A stretch of 64,000 nucleotides of DNA from Bacteroidota bacterium (GTDB lineage Bacteria; Bacteroidota; Bacteroidia; Bacteroidales; Lentimicrobiaceae), in contig JAEZDY010000006.1 in NCBI GenBank assembly GCA_023417935.1, forward strand, positions 1-64,000, written 5' to 3'. Below, in pieces: positions 9,791 through 17,965 of this stretch. Made by a program: the position numbers and the translations under genes. The notes under the pieces were generated by a model. The model was not told where the DNA came from, did not search any database, and was given only the letters and a program-made list of their open reading frames with translations. Position 1 is the stretch's first letter, and the number at the start of each line of letters is the position of its first letter.

Positions 9791-10375
9791 TTATAAATTT
9801 TTACACAAGAAGATAATTACTAGTATAACAGGCAGATAATCAGTGAGTTTATTTCGCATAAAATCAAGGGCAACGGCCATGTGGTATTCAACTGTTTTCA
9901 GGCTAATGCCAAGTTGTTGTGCTATCTGCCAGTTTTTAAGTCCTTCAAACCTACTCATTTCAAATATTATCCTTCGCTTCTCGGGCATTGCCTTCATCAG
10001 TGCATTTACTTTTTTATGAAGATCATTGTGAAGCATGGGCTCATCGGCTGAATCAGTTGGGAAATCATCAACTTCAAAGCCGATATAATCCTGGTACCTC
10101 AGCGTCTTCTTCTGGAACTTCCAGTAGTTAATTGCATGATTGGTTACTGCTTTGTGCAGATATGCAGGAAGGGAGGTTGTTATAACCAGTGAGTCACGTT
10201 TCTCCCATAATTTTACAAAAAGATCCTGGATTACTTCTTCCGATGGTTCAACATCAATAAGTATGCGCCTTGCGGCTCTCACCATTGATGAGTAATTCTC
10301 CTTAAATACAAGTTCGAAGACTTTGAAGTCTCCTTGTTGAAAGGCAATTACTACCAGCTTATCGGCCTCAGTCAT
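9791..10375 (-). CDS. ECF RNA polymerase sigma factor (FecI/Bacteroidetes family)
   Basis: 194 residues from the ATG at 10375 (a TTG lies one codon upstream). Region 2 is seen at about 15-80 ('DFKVFELVFKENYSSMVRAA', 'EEVIQDLFVKLWEKR'). Region 4 at about 120-185 carries the helix-turn-helix 'WQIAQQLGISLKTVEYHM'. Length and motifs match ECF sigma-70 factors paired with FecR. A TAnnTTTG-type element on the minus strand (10402-10409), 27 nt before the start, would give housekeeping transcription. The last residues (LPVILVIIFLCKNL) are unusually hydrophobic, a tail sometimes seen in this family. The likely regulon in this window is the anti-sigma/STN/beta-helix operon, the large surface protein and a lipoprotein near 35.3 kb. 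Confidence 0.92.
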   Translation of the reverse strand: MTEADKLVVIAFQQGDFKVFELVFKENYSSMVRAARRILIDVEPSEEVIQDLFVKLWEKRDSLVITTSLPAYLHKAVTNHAINYWKFQKKTLRYQDYIGFEVDDFPTDSADEPMLHNDLHKKVNALMKAMPEKRRIIFEMSRFEGLKNWQIAQQLGISLKTVEYHMAVALDFMRNKLTDYLPVILVIIFLCKNL

Positions 10376-10401
10376 CAATGATTGGTTGAAATTTGCAATA
10401 A

Positions 10402-10409
10402 CAAAAATA
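10402..10409 (-). promoter_or_regulatory. Bacteroidota -7 promoter element of the ECF sigma gene
   Basis: Minus-strand TATTTTTG, matching TAnnTTTG, 27 nt upstream of the ATG. No clear -33 TTG was found. Confidence 0.45.
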
Positions 10410-10535
10410 ACTAAAAATTTTCCACTTCCACTTTATTATTTTTAGCCGACAATATCAATAAACTCAATCTTGTCGAATTAGTATCCTATGGTCCAGGCAC
10501 TTAACCACAAAATTCCTAATGGAAAATTATTTTAA

Positions 10536-11954
10536 CTAAGCCGGCTTAACAAGAACCCTGGGCTCCATCATATCAAATATTGCATATTTCACGCCCTCCC
10601 TTCCAAATCCTGAATCTTTTACACCACCATATGGCATATGGTCAGCCCTGAAAGTAGGGCCATCATTTAATATCACGCCACCAACATCTATTTCATTAAA
10701 CGCCTTGTTCATTTCATCTATCCTGTTGGTAAATACGCCTGCCTGTAATCCAAACTTACTATCATTGATCATCCTGATCGCATCATCAAAAGTACCATAT
10801 GGCTCTATAGATACAACCGGACCAAACACTTCCTGGCTGCATACTTTCATTCCATTGTTAGTTCCTGTGAGTATTGTAGGCTGAAACAGATTCTTAATCC
10901 TTTTACCTCCTGCTAAAATCCTGGCTCCGCCATCAGCAGCTTCCTTAACCCATTCTTCAACCCTGAGTGCATTTTTCTCGTCAATCATCACTGACATGTC
11001 GGTTTCGTCTCCCACAGGGTCACCCACCACTAATTTATCAGCTGCCTCAGTAAAGCGACTGACGAACTCATCAAACCGTTTTTCCTGAACAAATATCCGT
11101 TGTGCATGTATGCATGTTTGCCCGGCATAGGTGAACGAACTGTTAACGCATTTCGGCAATGCATCTTCCATATCACACTCATCTGATACAATAATTCCGG
11201 CATTTCCACCAAGCTCAAGCACTACTTTTTTCTTGCCTGACCGCTCTTTCATCTTCCATCCAACTTCGGGTGAACCGGTAAAAGAAAGCATTGATAATCT
11301 TTCATCTGTAACCAACAAATTTCCGGTTTCGCGGTCCATAGGTAATATGGAAAGCGCTCCTGCCGGAAGATCAGTTTCTGCAATAATCGAGGCTAACAGC
11401 AAAGTGGAAAGCGGTGTAGTAGAAGATGGTTTCAATATTATAGGGCACCCGGCTGCAATAGCGGGTGCTATTTTATGAACTGCAAGGTTCAACGGAAAAT
11501 TAAATGGCGATATACCGGCAACAATTCCTACAGGGAAGTATTTAACTATGGCTTCACGCCCCGTGCCTGAAGGAGTCCAGTCGATGCTCATGTACTCCGC
11601 CGGAAGTCGTTTTGCCTCCTCAGCTGCCACTGTGAAAATGCCTATGCTCCTGTCGACTTCTGCCCTTGAATTCTTTATAGGTTTGCCTGATTCAGCAGAA
11701 ATAGTCCTGGCAAAAGTCTCTTTCATCTCCAGTAGCCTGTTTCGGATATGCAGCAGTATCTCACTGCGCCGGTATGAAGGCATTGACTTAAGTTCCAATT
11801 TAACTTTCCCCGCTTCAACAATTGCAGTTTCCAGCTCCTCCTTCCCTGCCTTGAAGGTTGTTGCAAATAATTCCCCGTTATATGGGTAATAAACTTTTAA
11901 TGTTCGGCTGGTTTCTATAAACTTGCCCGCCAGGAAAATTTTTGTGCTCTCCAT
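10536..11954 (-). CDS. NAD(P)-dependent aldehyde dehydrogenase
   Basis: 472 residues from the ATG at 11954 (a TTG codon directly precedes it). This is a full-length ALDH. It has the cofactor region with Asn152 in 'SPFNFPLN' and Lys175 in 'LKPSS', the general base Glu247 in 'VVLELGGNA', and the catalytic Cys281 in 'AGQTCIHAQR'. The C-terminal 'EVFGPVVSIEPY' and 'PYGGVKDSGFGREGV' motifs are intact. It oxidises an aldehyde to its acid. The sequence resembles the succinate-semialdehyde / lactaldehyde / GapN-like branch, but the substrate cannot be decided from the sequence. It stands alone between the sigma factor and the F420-type reductase, all on the minus strand with gaps above 100 bp. Confidence 0.9.
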   Translation of the reverse strand: MESTKIFLAGKFIETSRTLKVYYPYNGELFATTFKAGKEELETAIVEAGKVKLELKSMPSYRRSEILLHIRNRLLEMKETFARTISAESGKPIKNSRAEVDRSIGIFTVAAEEAKRLPAEYMSIDWTPSGTGREAIVKYFPVGIVAGISPFNFPLNLAVHKIAPAIAAGCPIILKPSSTTPLSTLLLASIIAETDLPAGALSILPMDRETGNLLVTDERLSMLSFTGSPEVGWKMKERSGKKKVVLELGGNAGIIVSDECDMEDALPKCVNSSFTYAGQTCIHAQRIFVQEKRFDEFVSRFTEAADKLVVGDPVGDETDMSVMIDEKNALRVEEWVKEAADGGARILAGGKRIKNLFQPTILTGTNNGMKVCSQEVFGPVVSIEPYGTFDDAIRMINDSKFGLQAGVFTNRIDEMNKAFNEIDVGGVILNDGPTFRADHMPYGGVKDSGFGREGVKYAIFDMMEPRVLVKPA

Positions 11955-12076
11955 CAAACTTAATCATTAGACCAGACAATAGTAATTCTTTAATCAAGTT
12001 AAAATCTGATAATAGTTATACCTCCGCAAGAATTACCAAATTACCAGGAATACTTAATCAGGAATTGTAAACAAAA

Positions 12077-12769
12077 TTACTCAACAATTCTTAAATTAAA
12101 AGCAGCTGATTGTTTAGAATTCATTATCCTGAGCCAGGTGGGTAAAAATGATTCAACACCTCTTGATGAAGTAATATCGCCCAGGTCAAGTATGTTTTCA
12201 TCCTTCCAGCCCATACCGGTGAGTAACTTTTTTACCGTTTGTTTTGCTTCCTGATCATTTCCACAAATGAAATTTGTGTGGTCACCATTGTTAATCATTT
12301 GCGGATTAACCATGATACCTGCCCACATAGTATTAAGTGTCTTTACCACCCTGGCCTGTGGGAAGCTCGATTGTATTTGCTCACCAAGCGAACTGGTGTT
12401 TGAAAGTTCAGGTAATAATGATGGAGGCATACCTTTTGACGCATCAAGGGGATTGCCAATATCAACCAGCACCTTGTTATTTAATGCATTCTCCCCTGCC
12501 TGCTTTAATACATCTATAGAAGAGCCTCCCTTAGTAGCATTAATGATTACTTCACCAAATTCTGCGGCTTCATTGAATTTAACCAGCCGTATATTTCCGT
12601 GCTCTTTGTGCCATTCCTTGAAGGGAGGATTCCCATACATGTCCTTGCTGTCGCTTGCTAGCTTCTCCTCCACATTGCGTGTGCCAATTACAACATCATG
12701 GCCTAATTCAGCAAGTCTTGAGGCCAATGTCTGACCCACAGTTCCGGTTCCTAAGATTCCTATTTTCAT
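12077..12769 (-). CDS. F420-dependent NADP oxidoreductase-like Rossmann protein
   Basis: 230 residues. The N-terminus 'MKIGILGTGTVGQTLASRL' is a GxGxxG Rossmann motif, followed by 'VVIGTRN', which fits an NADP-binding second strand. 'VLVDIGNPLD' and 'VKTLNTMWAGIMVNP' are typical of the family annotated as NADPH-dependent F420 reductase-like, which in Bacteroidota acts without a known F420 pathway. The true substrate is uncertain. The gene is separate from its neighbours; a heptamer repeat array fills the gap upstream. Confidence 0.8.
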   Translation of the reverse strand: MKIGILGTGTVGQTLASRLAELGHDVVIGTRNVEEKLASDSKDMYGNPPFKEWHKEHGNIRLVKFNEAAEFGEVIINATKGGSSIDVLKQAGENALNNKVLVDIGNPLDASKGMPPSLLPELSNTSSLGEQIQSSFPQARVVKTLNTMWAGIMVNPQMINNGDHTNFICGNDQEAKQTVKKLLTGMGWKDENILDLGDITSSRGVESFLPTWLRIMNSKQSAAFNLRIVE

Positions 12770-12819
12770 TGGTTCGGGTTTAAAGGGTTAAGAGAGATTA
12801 ACAATTTAGATAGCTTTGA

Positions 12820-12901
12820 GGCTATAGGCTAAGGGCTAAATTTTAAAGGCTAAGCTAATTTTTTAAGGCTAAAGGCTAAAGGCTAAGGGCTAAAGGCTAA
12901 A
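12820..12901. repeat. Heptamer array GGCTAAA, direct orientation
   Basis: GGCT cores begin at 12820, 12827, 12834, 12848, 12867, 12874, 12881, 12888 and 12895, all but one offset being a multiple of 7 bp. The array ends against the stop codon of the AlkZ-like gene (12904). Confidence 0.8.
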
Positions 12902-12903
12902 GT

Positions 12904-13992
12904 TTAGGGATTACCTGGCATTTTTGATGATTGGGTGGTTGTAAATAATGTGTAATCCCTCGCAGCCTCAGTAAGTTGTTCCTTTATGTTCTTATCCGGT
13001 TTGATGAAATAATCAGTAGTTACTTCTATTTTACCTTTTTTGATAGTTTTATTCCATAATCCTATTACTTGCCCTTCATAAACTATCACCGGACGGAATA
13101 CCCCGTTGCTGGATACTGTTTTTGTGCTATCCTCATATTTGAGCACTGCCGACCTGTCCTTGTAGCTGATGATAAACTCATCGAATGCAGGCAAGAGAAA
13201 AAGCTGTTGTTCTTTGGGTACCATTCCTTTAATAGGTTCAGTGAACCAGTATGTTGCGGAGTCAATTTTTTCAGAAAGTAACTTATCTTTCACAAGTTCA
13301 AGCGCTACCCGGCAATCGCCCATAGTTAACCCCGACCACCAATTAAAATCATTTATTGTTGCAGGGCCATGACTGTTGAAGTATTTATAGGCAAGTAGCA
13401 TTAAAGCTTCACTCTTTTTGTATTCCCGTTTGATCTTCCTTGCCTGAAATCTTTCCTCTAGAAGTGCAAAGGAATGCTGGTTGTCCTTAACCTTACCGCT
13501 GCAAATTAGTCCGTTAAGCTCTGCCTGTAAAAGTATATGGTTCATTCGTGAGCTGTCAATATGTGGAATGGTCATCGACAATTCTTTCATTAGTTCTTCA
13601 CGAGTAAGATGGTTTCCATCGCGCAGAATCCACTCAAGTGCAGGATTACTTTTATTGAAGAAAGTTTCATCCAATTCAAGCTGCTTCCTTCTTGAAGTTA
13701 ATGAAGCCATTATATTTGGAGCTGTCAGTTTCAGTATAGCCAGATAATCATCGGCCGAAACTATATGCCAGGTAGGGCGCATAAGATGTGTGCGAATAAT
13801 CTCGCCCTCGCTAATTGCATCTTCCACCATTTGTACAGTTGAACCAGGCAACCTCACCCCGATAGCCCATTTTGCACTGTTAAGATCCTGAGCTTGTATT
13901 GCTCCCATCCATGAAACTACCTCAGTAACAGTGCTCAGTTTGTTACCTGAAATGTGCTGACTTAAAAGTCTTCTTAATCCAATTGAACTCAT
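12904..13992 (-). CDS. Winged-helix protein of the HTH_42 / AlkZ (YcaQ)-like family
   Basis: 362 residues. The family consists of tandem winged-helix domains; AlkZ and YcaQ are DNA glycosylases that unhook interstrand crosslinks. The N-terminal segment 'MGAIQAQDLNSAKWAIG' contains a Q-x-Q motif (IQAQD, near residues 33-36), the position of the catalytic QxQ in characterised members. 'THLMRPTWHIVSADDY' and 'YEGQVIGLWNKTIKKGK' are further family blocks. The gene begins at the ATG at 13992. It is divergent from the DMT transporter; a minus-strand CAAATATA (14085-14092) could be its -7 element. A repair role is inferred from family knowledge only. Confidence 0.75.
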   Translation of the reverse strand: MSSIGLRRLLSQHISGNKLSTVTEVVSWMGAIQAQDLNSAKWAIGVRLPGSTVQMVEDAISEGEIIRTHLMRPTWHIVSADDYLAILKLTAPNIMASLTSRRKQLELDETFFNKSNPALEWILRDGNHLTREELMKELSMTIPHIDSSRMNHILLQAELNGLICSGKVKDNQHSFALLEERFQARKIKREYKKSEALMLLAYKYFNSHGPATINDFNWWSGLTMGDCRVALELVKDKLLSEKIDSATYWFTEPIKGMVPKEQQLFLLPAFDEFIISYKDRSAVLKYEDSTKTVSSNGVFRPVIVYEGQVIGLWNKTIKKGKIEVTTDYFIKPDKNIKEQLTEAARDYTLFTTTQSSKMPGNP

Positions 13993-14120
13993 CTATTATT
14001 ATTTATAATCCCACATTTTATTACAAGGCATTAGCTAATGTTCGAAATGACCATCCAACTTTAAATATATGACAATACATGGTACAAATATAAATCTTTA
14101 ATTATGAACGTTTGTTTATC

Positions 14121-14128
14121 TATTTTTG
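14121..14128 (+). promoter_or_regulatory. Bacteroidota -7 element of the DMT transporter gene
   Basis: TATTTTTG, matching TAnnTTTG, 33 nt before the ATG at 14162. No clear -33 element. Confidence 0.5.
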
Positions 14129-14161
14129 TGCCCATAATTTCGCATACTGCAAACAACTTAT

Positions 14162-15070
14162 ATGAACAAACCCTGGTTCCCCTATTTAGTTTTATTTTTC
14201 CTTGCCCTCACATGGGGCAGTTCGTTCATACTTATAAAGAGGGGACTTGAGGTATTTACCAGTAATGAAGTTGGCGCTCTGCGCGTTGTTATAACCTGGC
14301 TTTTCCTTTTGCCATTTGCTTTGAAACGCCTCAAAGGTTTTACAATGCACTACTGGATCTTATTTGCCGTAGTAGGTATTGTTGGCAGTCTGGCACCTGC
14401 GTTCCTCTTTGCCGCAGCACAGAAAGGTATTGACAGTTCACTAGCCGGAATACTAAATTCATTAACTCCTCTATTCACGCTAATTGCCGGCATGATCTTT
14501 TTTAAACTTCGCCCAAAGTGGTTTAACATAGCAGGTGTTCTCTTAGGTTTGGTTGGTGCAGCCGGACTGGTGAGCGTAAGTGGTTCAGGCAATTTCTCAT
14601 TTAATATCGGCTATGCCATGCTTATAGTCATCGCTGCAGTATGTTATGCTGTTAATGTAAACCTCATAAAAGCATACCTGAGTAAAATACACCCGGTAAC
14701 CATAACAGCAATGGCTTTCTTTACCATTGGACCTTTAACCGCAATTTACCTGTTGACATTAACACCCTTCGTCCACACCATGGGCGACCATCCAAAAGCA
14801 CTTGAAGGATTAGCTTATATATCTATACTCGCCATTGTCGGAACGGGTGTTGCCCTGATGCTTTTTAACCGTGTCATCCAGATGACCAGTGCGGTGTTTG
14901 CCTCATCAGTAACCTATTTTATTCCCATTATTGCCCTCCTTTGGGGCATAGCTGACGGGGAGCACTTCAAACCGGGATTCGTAGTTTTTGTTGCACTGGT
15001 AATTGTAGGAGTACTGTTGGTTAATACCACATCTCTAAGACTGAGGAAGCGAGCAATCCTCCGTAAATAA
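14162..15070 (+). CDS. EamA/DMT-family transporter
   Basis: 302 residues forming about ten hydrophobic helices in two EamA repeats. The first repeat begins 'LVLFFLALTWGSSFILIKRG', the canonical start of this family; the second repeat begins near residue 150. Family members export amino acids, nucleotides or drugs, or act as metabolite permeases; the substrate cannot be called. It is a single gene, divergent from the AlkZ-like gene, with a good -7 promoter element. Confidence 0.88.
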   Translation: MNKPWFPYLVLFFLALTWGSSFILIKRGLEVFTSNEVGALRVVITWLFLLPFALKRLKGFTMHYWILFAVVGIVGSLAPAFLFAAAQKGIDSSLAGILNSLTPLFTLIAGMIFFKLRPKWFNIAGVLLGLVGAAGLVSVSGSGNFSFNIGYAMLIVIAAVCYAVNVNLIKAYLSKIHPVTITAMAFFTIGPLTAIYLLTLTPFVHTMGDHPKALEGLAYISILAIVGTGVALMLFNRVIQMTSAVFASSVTYFIPIIALLWGIADGEHFKPGFVVFVALVIVGVLLVNTTSLRLRKRAILRK

Positions 15071-15086
15071 TAGCAGTTACAGGAAT

Positions 15087-15459
15087 TTATTTTTTGTGAA
15101 ATTTATCACCCTTCCATTTTTTCGGATTGTTTACGATATAATCTGAAATGCGATGAAATTCCGGTTCATCACGAATTATATGTTCCCAATAATTACGTTG
15201 CCACAATTTCCCGTTAAATTTCGCCCAACCCAATTGTTTCACCCCCCGTATATATTCGTTGGTCGACATGGTTTTGAACCATTGAACCAATCATTCGACC
15301 TGAATCATTCAATACCATTTGATGGTTGACGATCTTACCAAATAAACATGCCCTGTCCTGCAGGCAAATGGTAACAAAATACAACCCGGCCTGCGAATAA
15401 TCATATCCTTTCAGGCGGATGGATTTGCGGTGATGTATTTTGGGATCGTATTTGATCAT
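15087..15459 (-). pseudogene. Decayed REP-associated tyrosine transposase (RAYT, Y1 family) with internal deletion and frameshift
   Basis: Two frames on the minus strand carry the two ends of one RAYT transposase. The N-terminal end is in the frame from 15459 (YDPKIHHRKSIRLKGYDYS, AGLYFVTICLQDR, 'NDSGRMI'). The C-terminal end is in the frame starting about 15290 (QWFKTMSTNEYIRGV, WQRNYWEHIIRDE, 'ISDYIVNNPKKW'). The middle of the normal protein, including the HUH motif that binds metal, is missing, and the frame changes at the junction near 15285-15300. Together about 125 codons remain, against roughly 180 in intact relatives. It cannot be active. A perfect palindrome lies about 35 bp beyond its 5' end. 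Confidence 0.85.
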
Positions 15460-15494
15460 TGATTGTCACTCTGGTTGCATGATACAGTGTACCT

Positions 15495-15520
15495 GAATTC
15501 AGGATAGAGATCCTGAATTC
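15495..15520. repeat. Perfect 11-bp palindrome (REP-like hairpin)
   Basis: GAATTCAGGAT, a 4-nt loop, ATCCTGAATTC. It lies between the RAYT relic and the 3' end of the chimeric T9SS gene. It could be a REP target of the transposase or a hairpin terminator; the plus strand after it is T-rich but has no clean T-run. Confidence 0.7.
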
Positions 15521-15550
15521 CATATTCTTCTTTTTATTTCTTGAGACTTC

Positions 15551-16774
15551 TTAATTTTTAATAATTACTTTAGCAGACCTCCGTTGGGTGCCATCAAATG
15601 AATCTATATTGTATAATCCGGTGGGTAGAAACCTTAAATGTATATCTGTGGATTTTCTACCTACGAGATAGTCTTTGTATACGACTTCTCCTTTAAGATT
15701 ATAAATTAAGATTGTCTGAGGATTCATATCGGTTAGTACCCTGAAAAATCCATCTGATGGATTAGGGAATACAAAAAGTTTATCAGTGCGCAGATGATTC
15801 TCCTTATCACCAGTCGGTAAAGGCGGCACCCAATATGTACTGTCCCATGATCTCAATTGATTGTTCATATCCCATGCTTTACGAACATAAATGTACATAG
15901 TTGCACTATCATAATAATATCTCTTTATATCCAGGCGAGGCCACCAGGCTTCATGATCCCATTCTTCCGATCGATCAATCATAACTGCTTCATTAGAAAT
16001 TACAGTGAAGAAATCTCTGTGATGGTTCTTCCAATTATTCCATCCATATTGAGTAGTCAAGACCAGATTTTTATAATCCGATGAATACTCACTGATCGTC
16101 CTTTCACTTAAATACCATTCATTGCTCATATCCTTATGGTAACTCATACTTAAGGATTGAAATGCTGAAGTATCGTAACTATATACACTACTGTCCTGCT
16201 TAAGCCAATTATGCTCATACCAGAACTCGTAAACATAAGCGATCTTCTGTTGATCCTGATTATATAAATACGAATGCCTATATGCATTTTCCCAAATTCC
16301 GTAAACCCAGTCATAACTGCTATGAACAGATACATCTCCGTTGTCAGTATATGTTGTTACACTTTTGCTTTGATTAATCCAATAATTTCCATCCCACCTC
16401 AAAGAGGTTGAAGATATTCTCTTGTTAGCTTCATTCCACTCAGTGAAACTTTTTGACTTATTTACCCAATCGTTATCTTCCCAAACTAGGTTTAATCGTT
16501 CAACTTCATTTCCATGAGCATCATATTTCCATTCATTTTTCTCATAATTGATCCAATTGTCGTTCTGCCATAATTGAATCATGTAAAGTGTTTCAATAGT
16601 CGCGGAAATTTGAATTGATCCTGAGCCATCAGAGCGTAATCCTATGCAATCAAAAATCTTTGAGTTACCTGCTTCAGAGTGAAGTACCACCACAGCTTCA
16701 TCATTTTTTCTTGAAGTGCGGTTTGAGGTACTCTTGTTCCATGTAATGGTTATTGAGGCAGGGTTATTTTCCAT
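15551..16774 (-). CDS. Chimeric gene: DUF6266 fragment fused to a tryptophan-rich repeat protein with T9SS sorting domain
   Basis: 407 codons. Residues about 5-53 (NPASITITWNKSTSNRTSRK ...) are nearly identical to residues about 122-171 of the DUF6266 protein at 17966-18601, and the DNA similarity continues upstream of this start codon. From about residue 68 the sequence changes to Trp/Tyr-rich repeats with a 'W....W.N..K' rhythm (about 70-320), then a type A sorting domain (FPNPSDGFFRV ... LPTGLYNIDSF ... AKVIIKN). The protein has a sorting domain but no signal peptide, so it should not reach the T9SS. The simplest reading is that a copied DUF6266 segment replaced the original 5' end of a secreted protein gene, leaving a probably non-functional fusion. 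The start codon is uncertain. Confidence 0.7.
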   Translation of the reverse strand: MENNPASITITWNKSTSNRTSRKNDEAVVVLHSEAGNSKIFDCIGLRSDGSGSIQISATIETLYMIQLWQNDNWINYEKNEWKYDAHGNEVERLNLVWEDNDWVNKSKSFTEWNEANKRISSTSLRWDGNYWINQSKSVTTYTDNGDVSVHSSYDWVYGIWENAYRHSYLYNQDQQKIAYVYEFWYEHNWLKQDSSVYSYDTSAFQSLSMSYHKDMSNEWYLSERTISEYSSDYKNLVLTTQYGWNNWKNHHRDFFTVISNEAVMIDRSEEWDHEAWWPRLDIKRYYYDSATMYIYVRKAWDMNNQLRSWDSTYWVPPLPTGDKENHLRTDKLFVFPNPSDGFFRVLTDMNPQTILIYNLKGEVVYKDYLVGRKSTDIHLRFLPTGLYNIDSFDGTQRRSAKVIIKN

Positions 16775-16801
16775 AGCAAAAATTTCAGAAGTGTGCCTCG
16801 T
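16588..16801. repeat. Duplicated segment, copy 1 (inside the chimeric gene)
   Basis: About 210 bp that closely match 18061-18285. Small differences include a loss of a few bases near the new start codon. It covers the 5' end of the chimeric gene and a little upstream. Confidence 0.75.
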
Positions 16802-16827
16802 CCTTCATCAATTTTTTTTAATAGATA

Positions 16828-17592
16828 TTATACAGAAAGTACTTTACGCTGATTCGTGAATATATAATTCCTTAAAACAAGTAAGGTCATAAAAAGAATC
16901 AAGTATACCAGTGTATTAAGAATAAAAACATTAAGATTATCAGGCACATCAATAACTACATTCATCATATTATGTAACCAGTGAAACCCTATTGCACTCC
17001 ATATACTGTTAGTTACATAATAGATATACGCAAGGAGACAACCACCAATAAAGAGATTTATTACTCCGATTCCAATATATAGCTTTGGAAGTCCATTAAT
17101 ATGTATTAAAGCAAAAAATATTGAGGAGACAATTAAGGGAACCCATAATTTATTAAAAATCTTGAGTAAAGCAACGAATATTAAAGCTCGAAAAAATAAT
17201 TCTTCAAGGCTACTTATTATAAGCTTATTAAAAAACGCTTCTAAAAGCTTACCACTGATAATAGTATTTATTGAAATTTCAGAAACCTTGCAGATATTTA
17301 TAATAATAAGCTGAATAACCAATGCTATTATACAAAGAATTCCACCATATAAGAATAATATAATGTCCTTAAATCTAAAGGTTATATAGCTTACACTGCT
17401 AATTCTATTTACTTTAGTGTGATATAATACTACATAATAAAACAGTATAATGATATATAGCAATGTTGCAATATTCCCTAATACTGTAGAAAATATTTTA
17501 ACCTTATTAATAAACCCAGTGGATAATATAGATAGTAGTAGGAAGAAAATTATTCCCAATAGCAAATACAGCAGTTTTTGGATTTTATTCAT
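16828..17592 (-). CDS. CPBP (CAAX/Abi-type) intramembrane metalloprotease
   Basis: 254 residues from the ATG at 17592; a longer frame from a TTG at 17628 is less likely. About eight hydrophobic helices. The CPBP motifs are present: Glu130-Glu131 with 'EELFFRA', His164 in 'FFALIHI', and His204 with Asn208 in 'GFHWLHNMM'. These membrane proteases process prenylated or other membrane-associated peptides; in bacteria some mature or confer immunity to bacteriocins. The gene is much more AT-rich than its neighbours (runs of I, L, K and N codons ending in A/T), which suggests horizontal origin. A short open frame just upstream looks like the end of another protein. Confidence 0.85.
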   Translation of the reverse strand: MNKIQKLLYLLLGIIFFLLLSILSTGFINKVKIFSTVLGNIATLLYIIILFYYVVLYHTKVNRISSVSYITFRFKDIILFLYGGILCIIALVIQLIIINICKVSEISINTIISGKLLEAFFNKLIISSLEELFFRALIFVALLKIFNKLWVPLIVSSIFFALIHINGLPKLYIGIGVINLFIGGCLLAYIYYVTNSIWSAIGFHWLHNMMNVVIDVPDNLNVFILNTLVYLILFMTLLVLRNYIFTNQRKVLSV

Positions 17593-17647
17593 GTTATGCA
17601 ATGAAAGGTATAGTGCTTGAAAATTCAAGCACTATAGATCCTAAATA

Positions 17648-17788
17648 TTATATGTTTTCATAACTTGGTGACTTAGTCCAGTATATTCCTTTTAGTTCAT
17701 ATTCATTTTTAACAACATCTGTAAGATTTACGTCTTGAGGAGGTATATTAAGATAATAAAAATCAAATCTGTATAAAATTATAATTAT
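17648..17788 (-). pseudogene. Possible C-terminal gene remnant upstream of the CPBP protease
   Basis: A 46-codon minus-strand frame, bounded by stops and without ATG, GTG or TTG in a useful place, reads 'LYRFDFYYLNIPPQDVNLTD' and ends '...YWTKSPSYENI'. Its composition is protein-like rather than random AT-rich translation. It may be the tail of a gene whose front has been lost or frameshifted. The function is unknown. The rest of 17593-17965 shows no gene. Confidence 0.35.
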
Positions 17789-17965
17789 TCAAGTAATATT
17801 TAATTCATTATATTTGTCACATTACATTTAGAATTGCAACTTTAGATGTAATAATGTGTGATTGGCTTAAAAATACATATGTTGTATTCCACTCATTATT
17901 AAATATTTAACTAACCACAGTAGCTTAATTTGTTAATTTTCAATACAATTCCTCGACACTTCCCC

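Noticed and set aside
11955..11962. CAAACTTA as a -7 promoter element for the aldehyde dehydrogenase
   Set aside because: It touches the start codon, leaving no room for a transcript start; other elements here lie 20-45 nt upstream.
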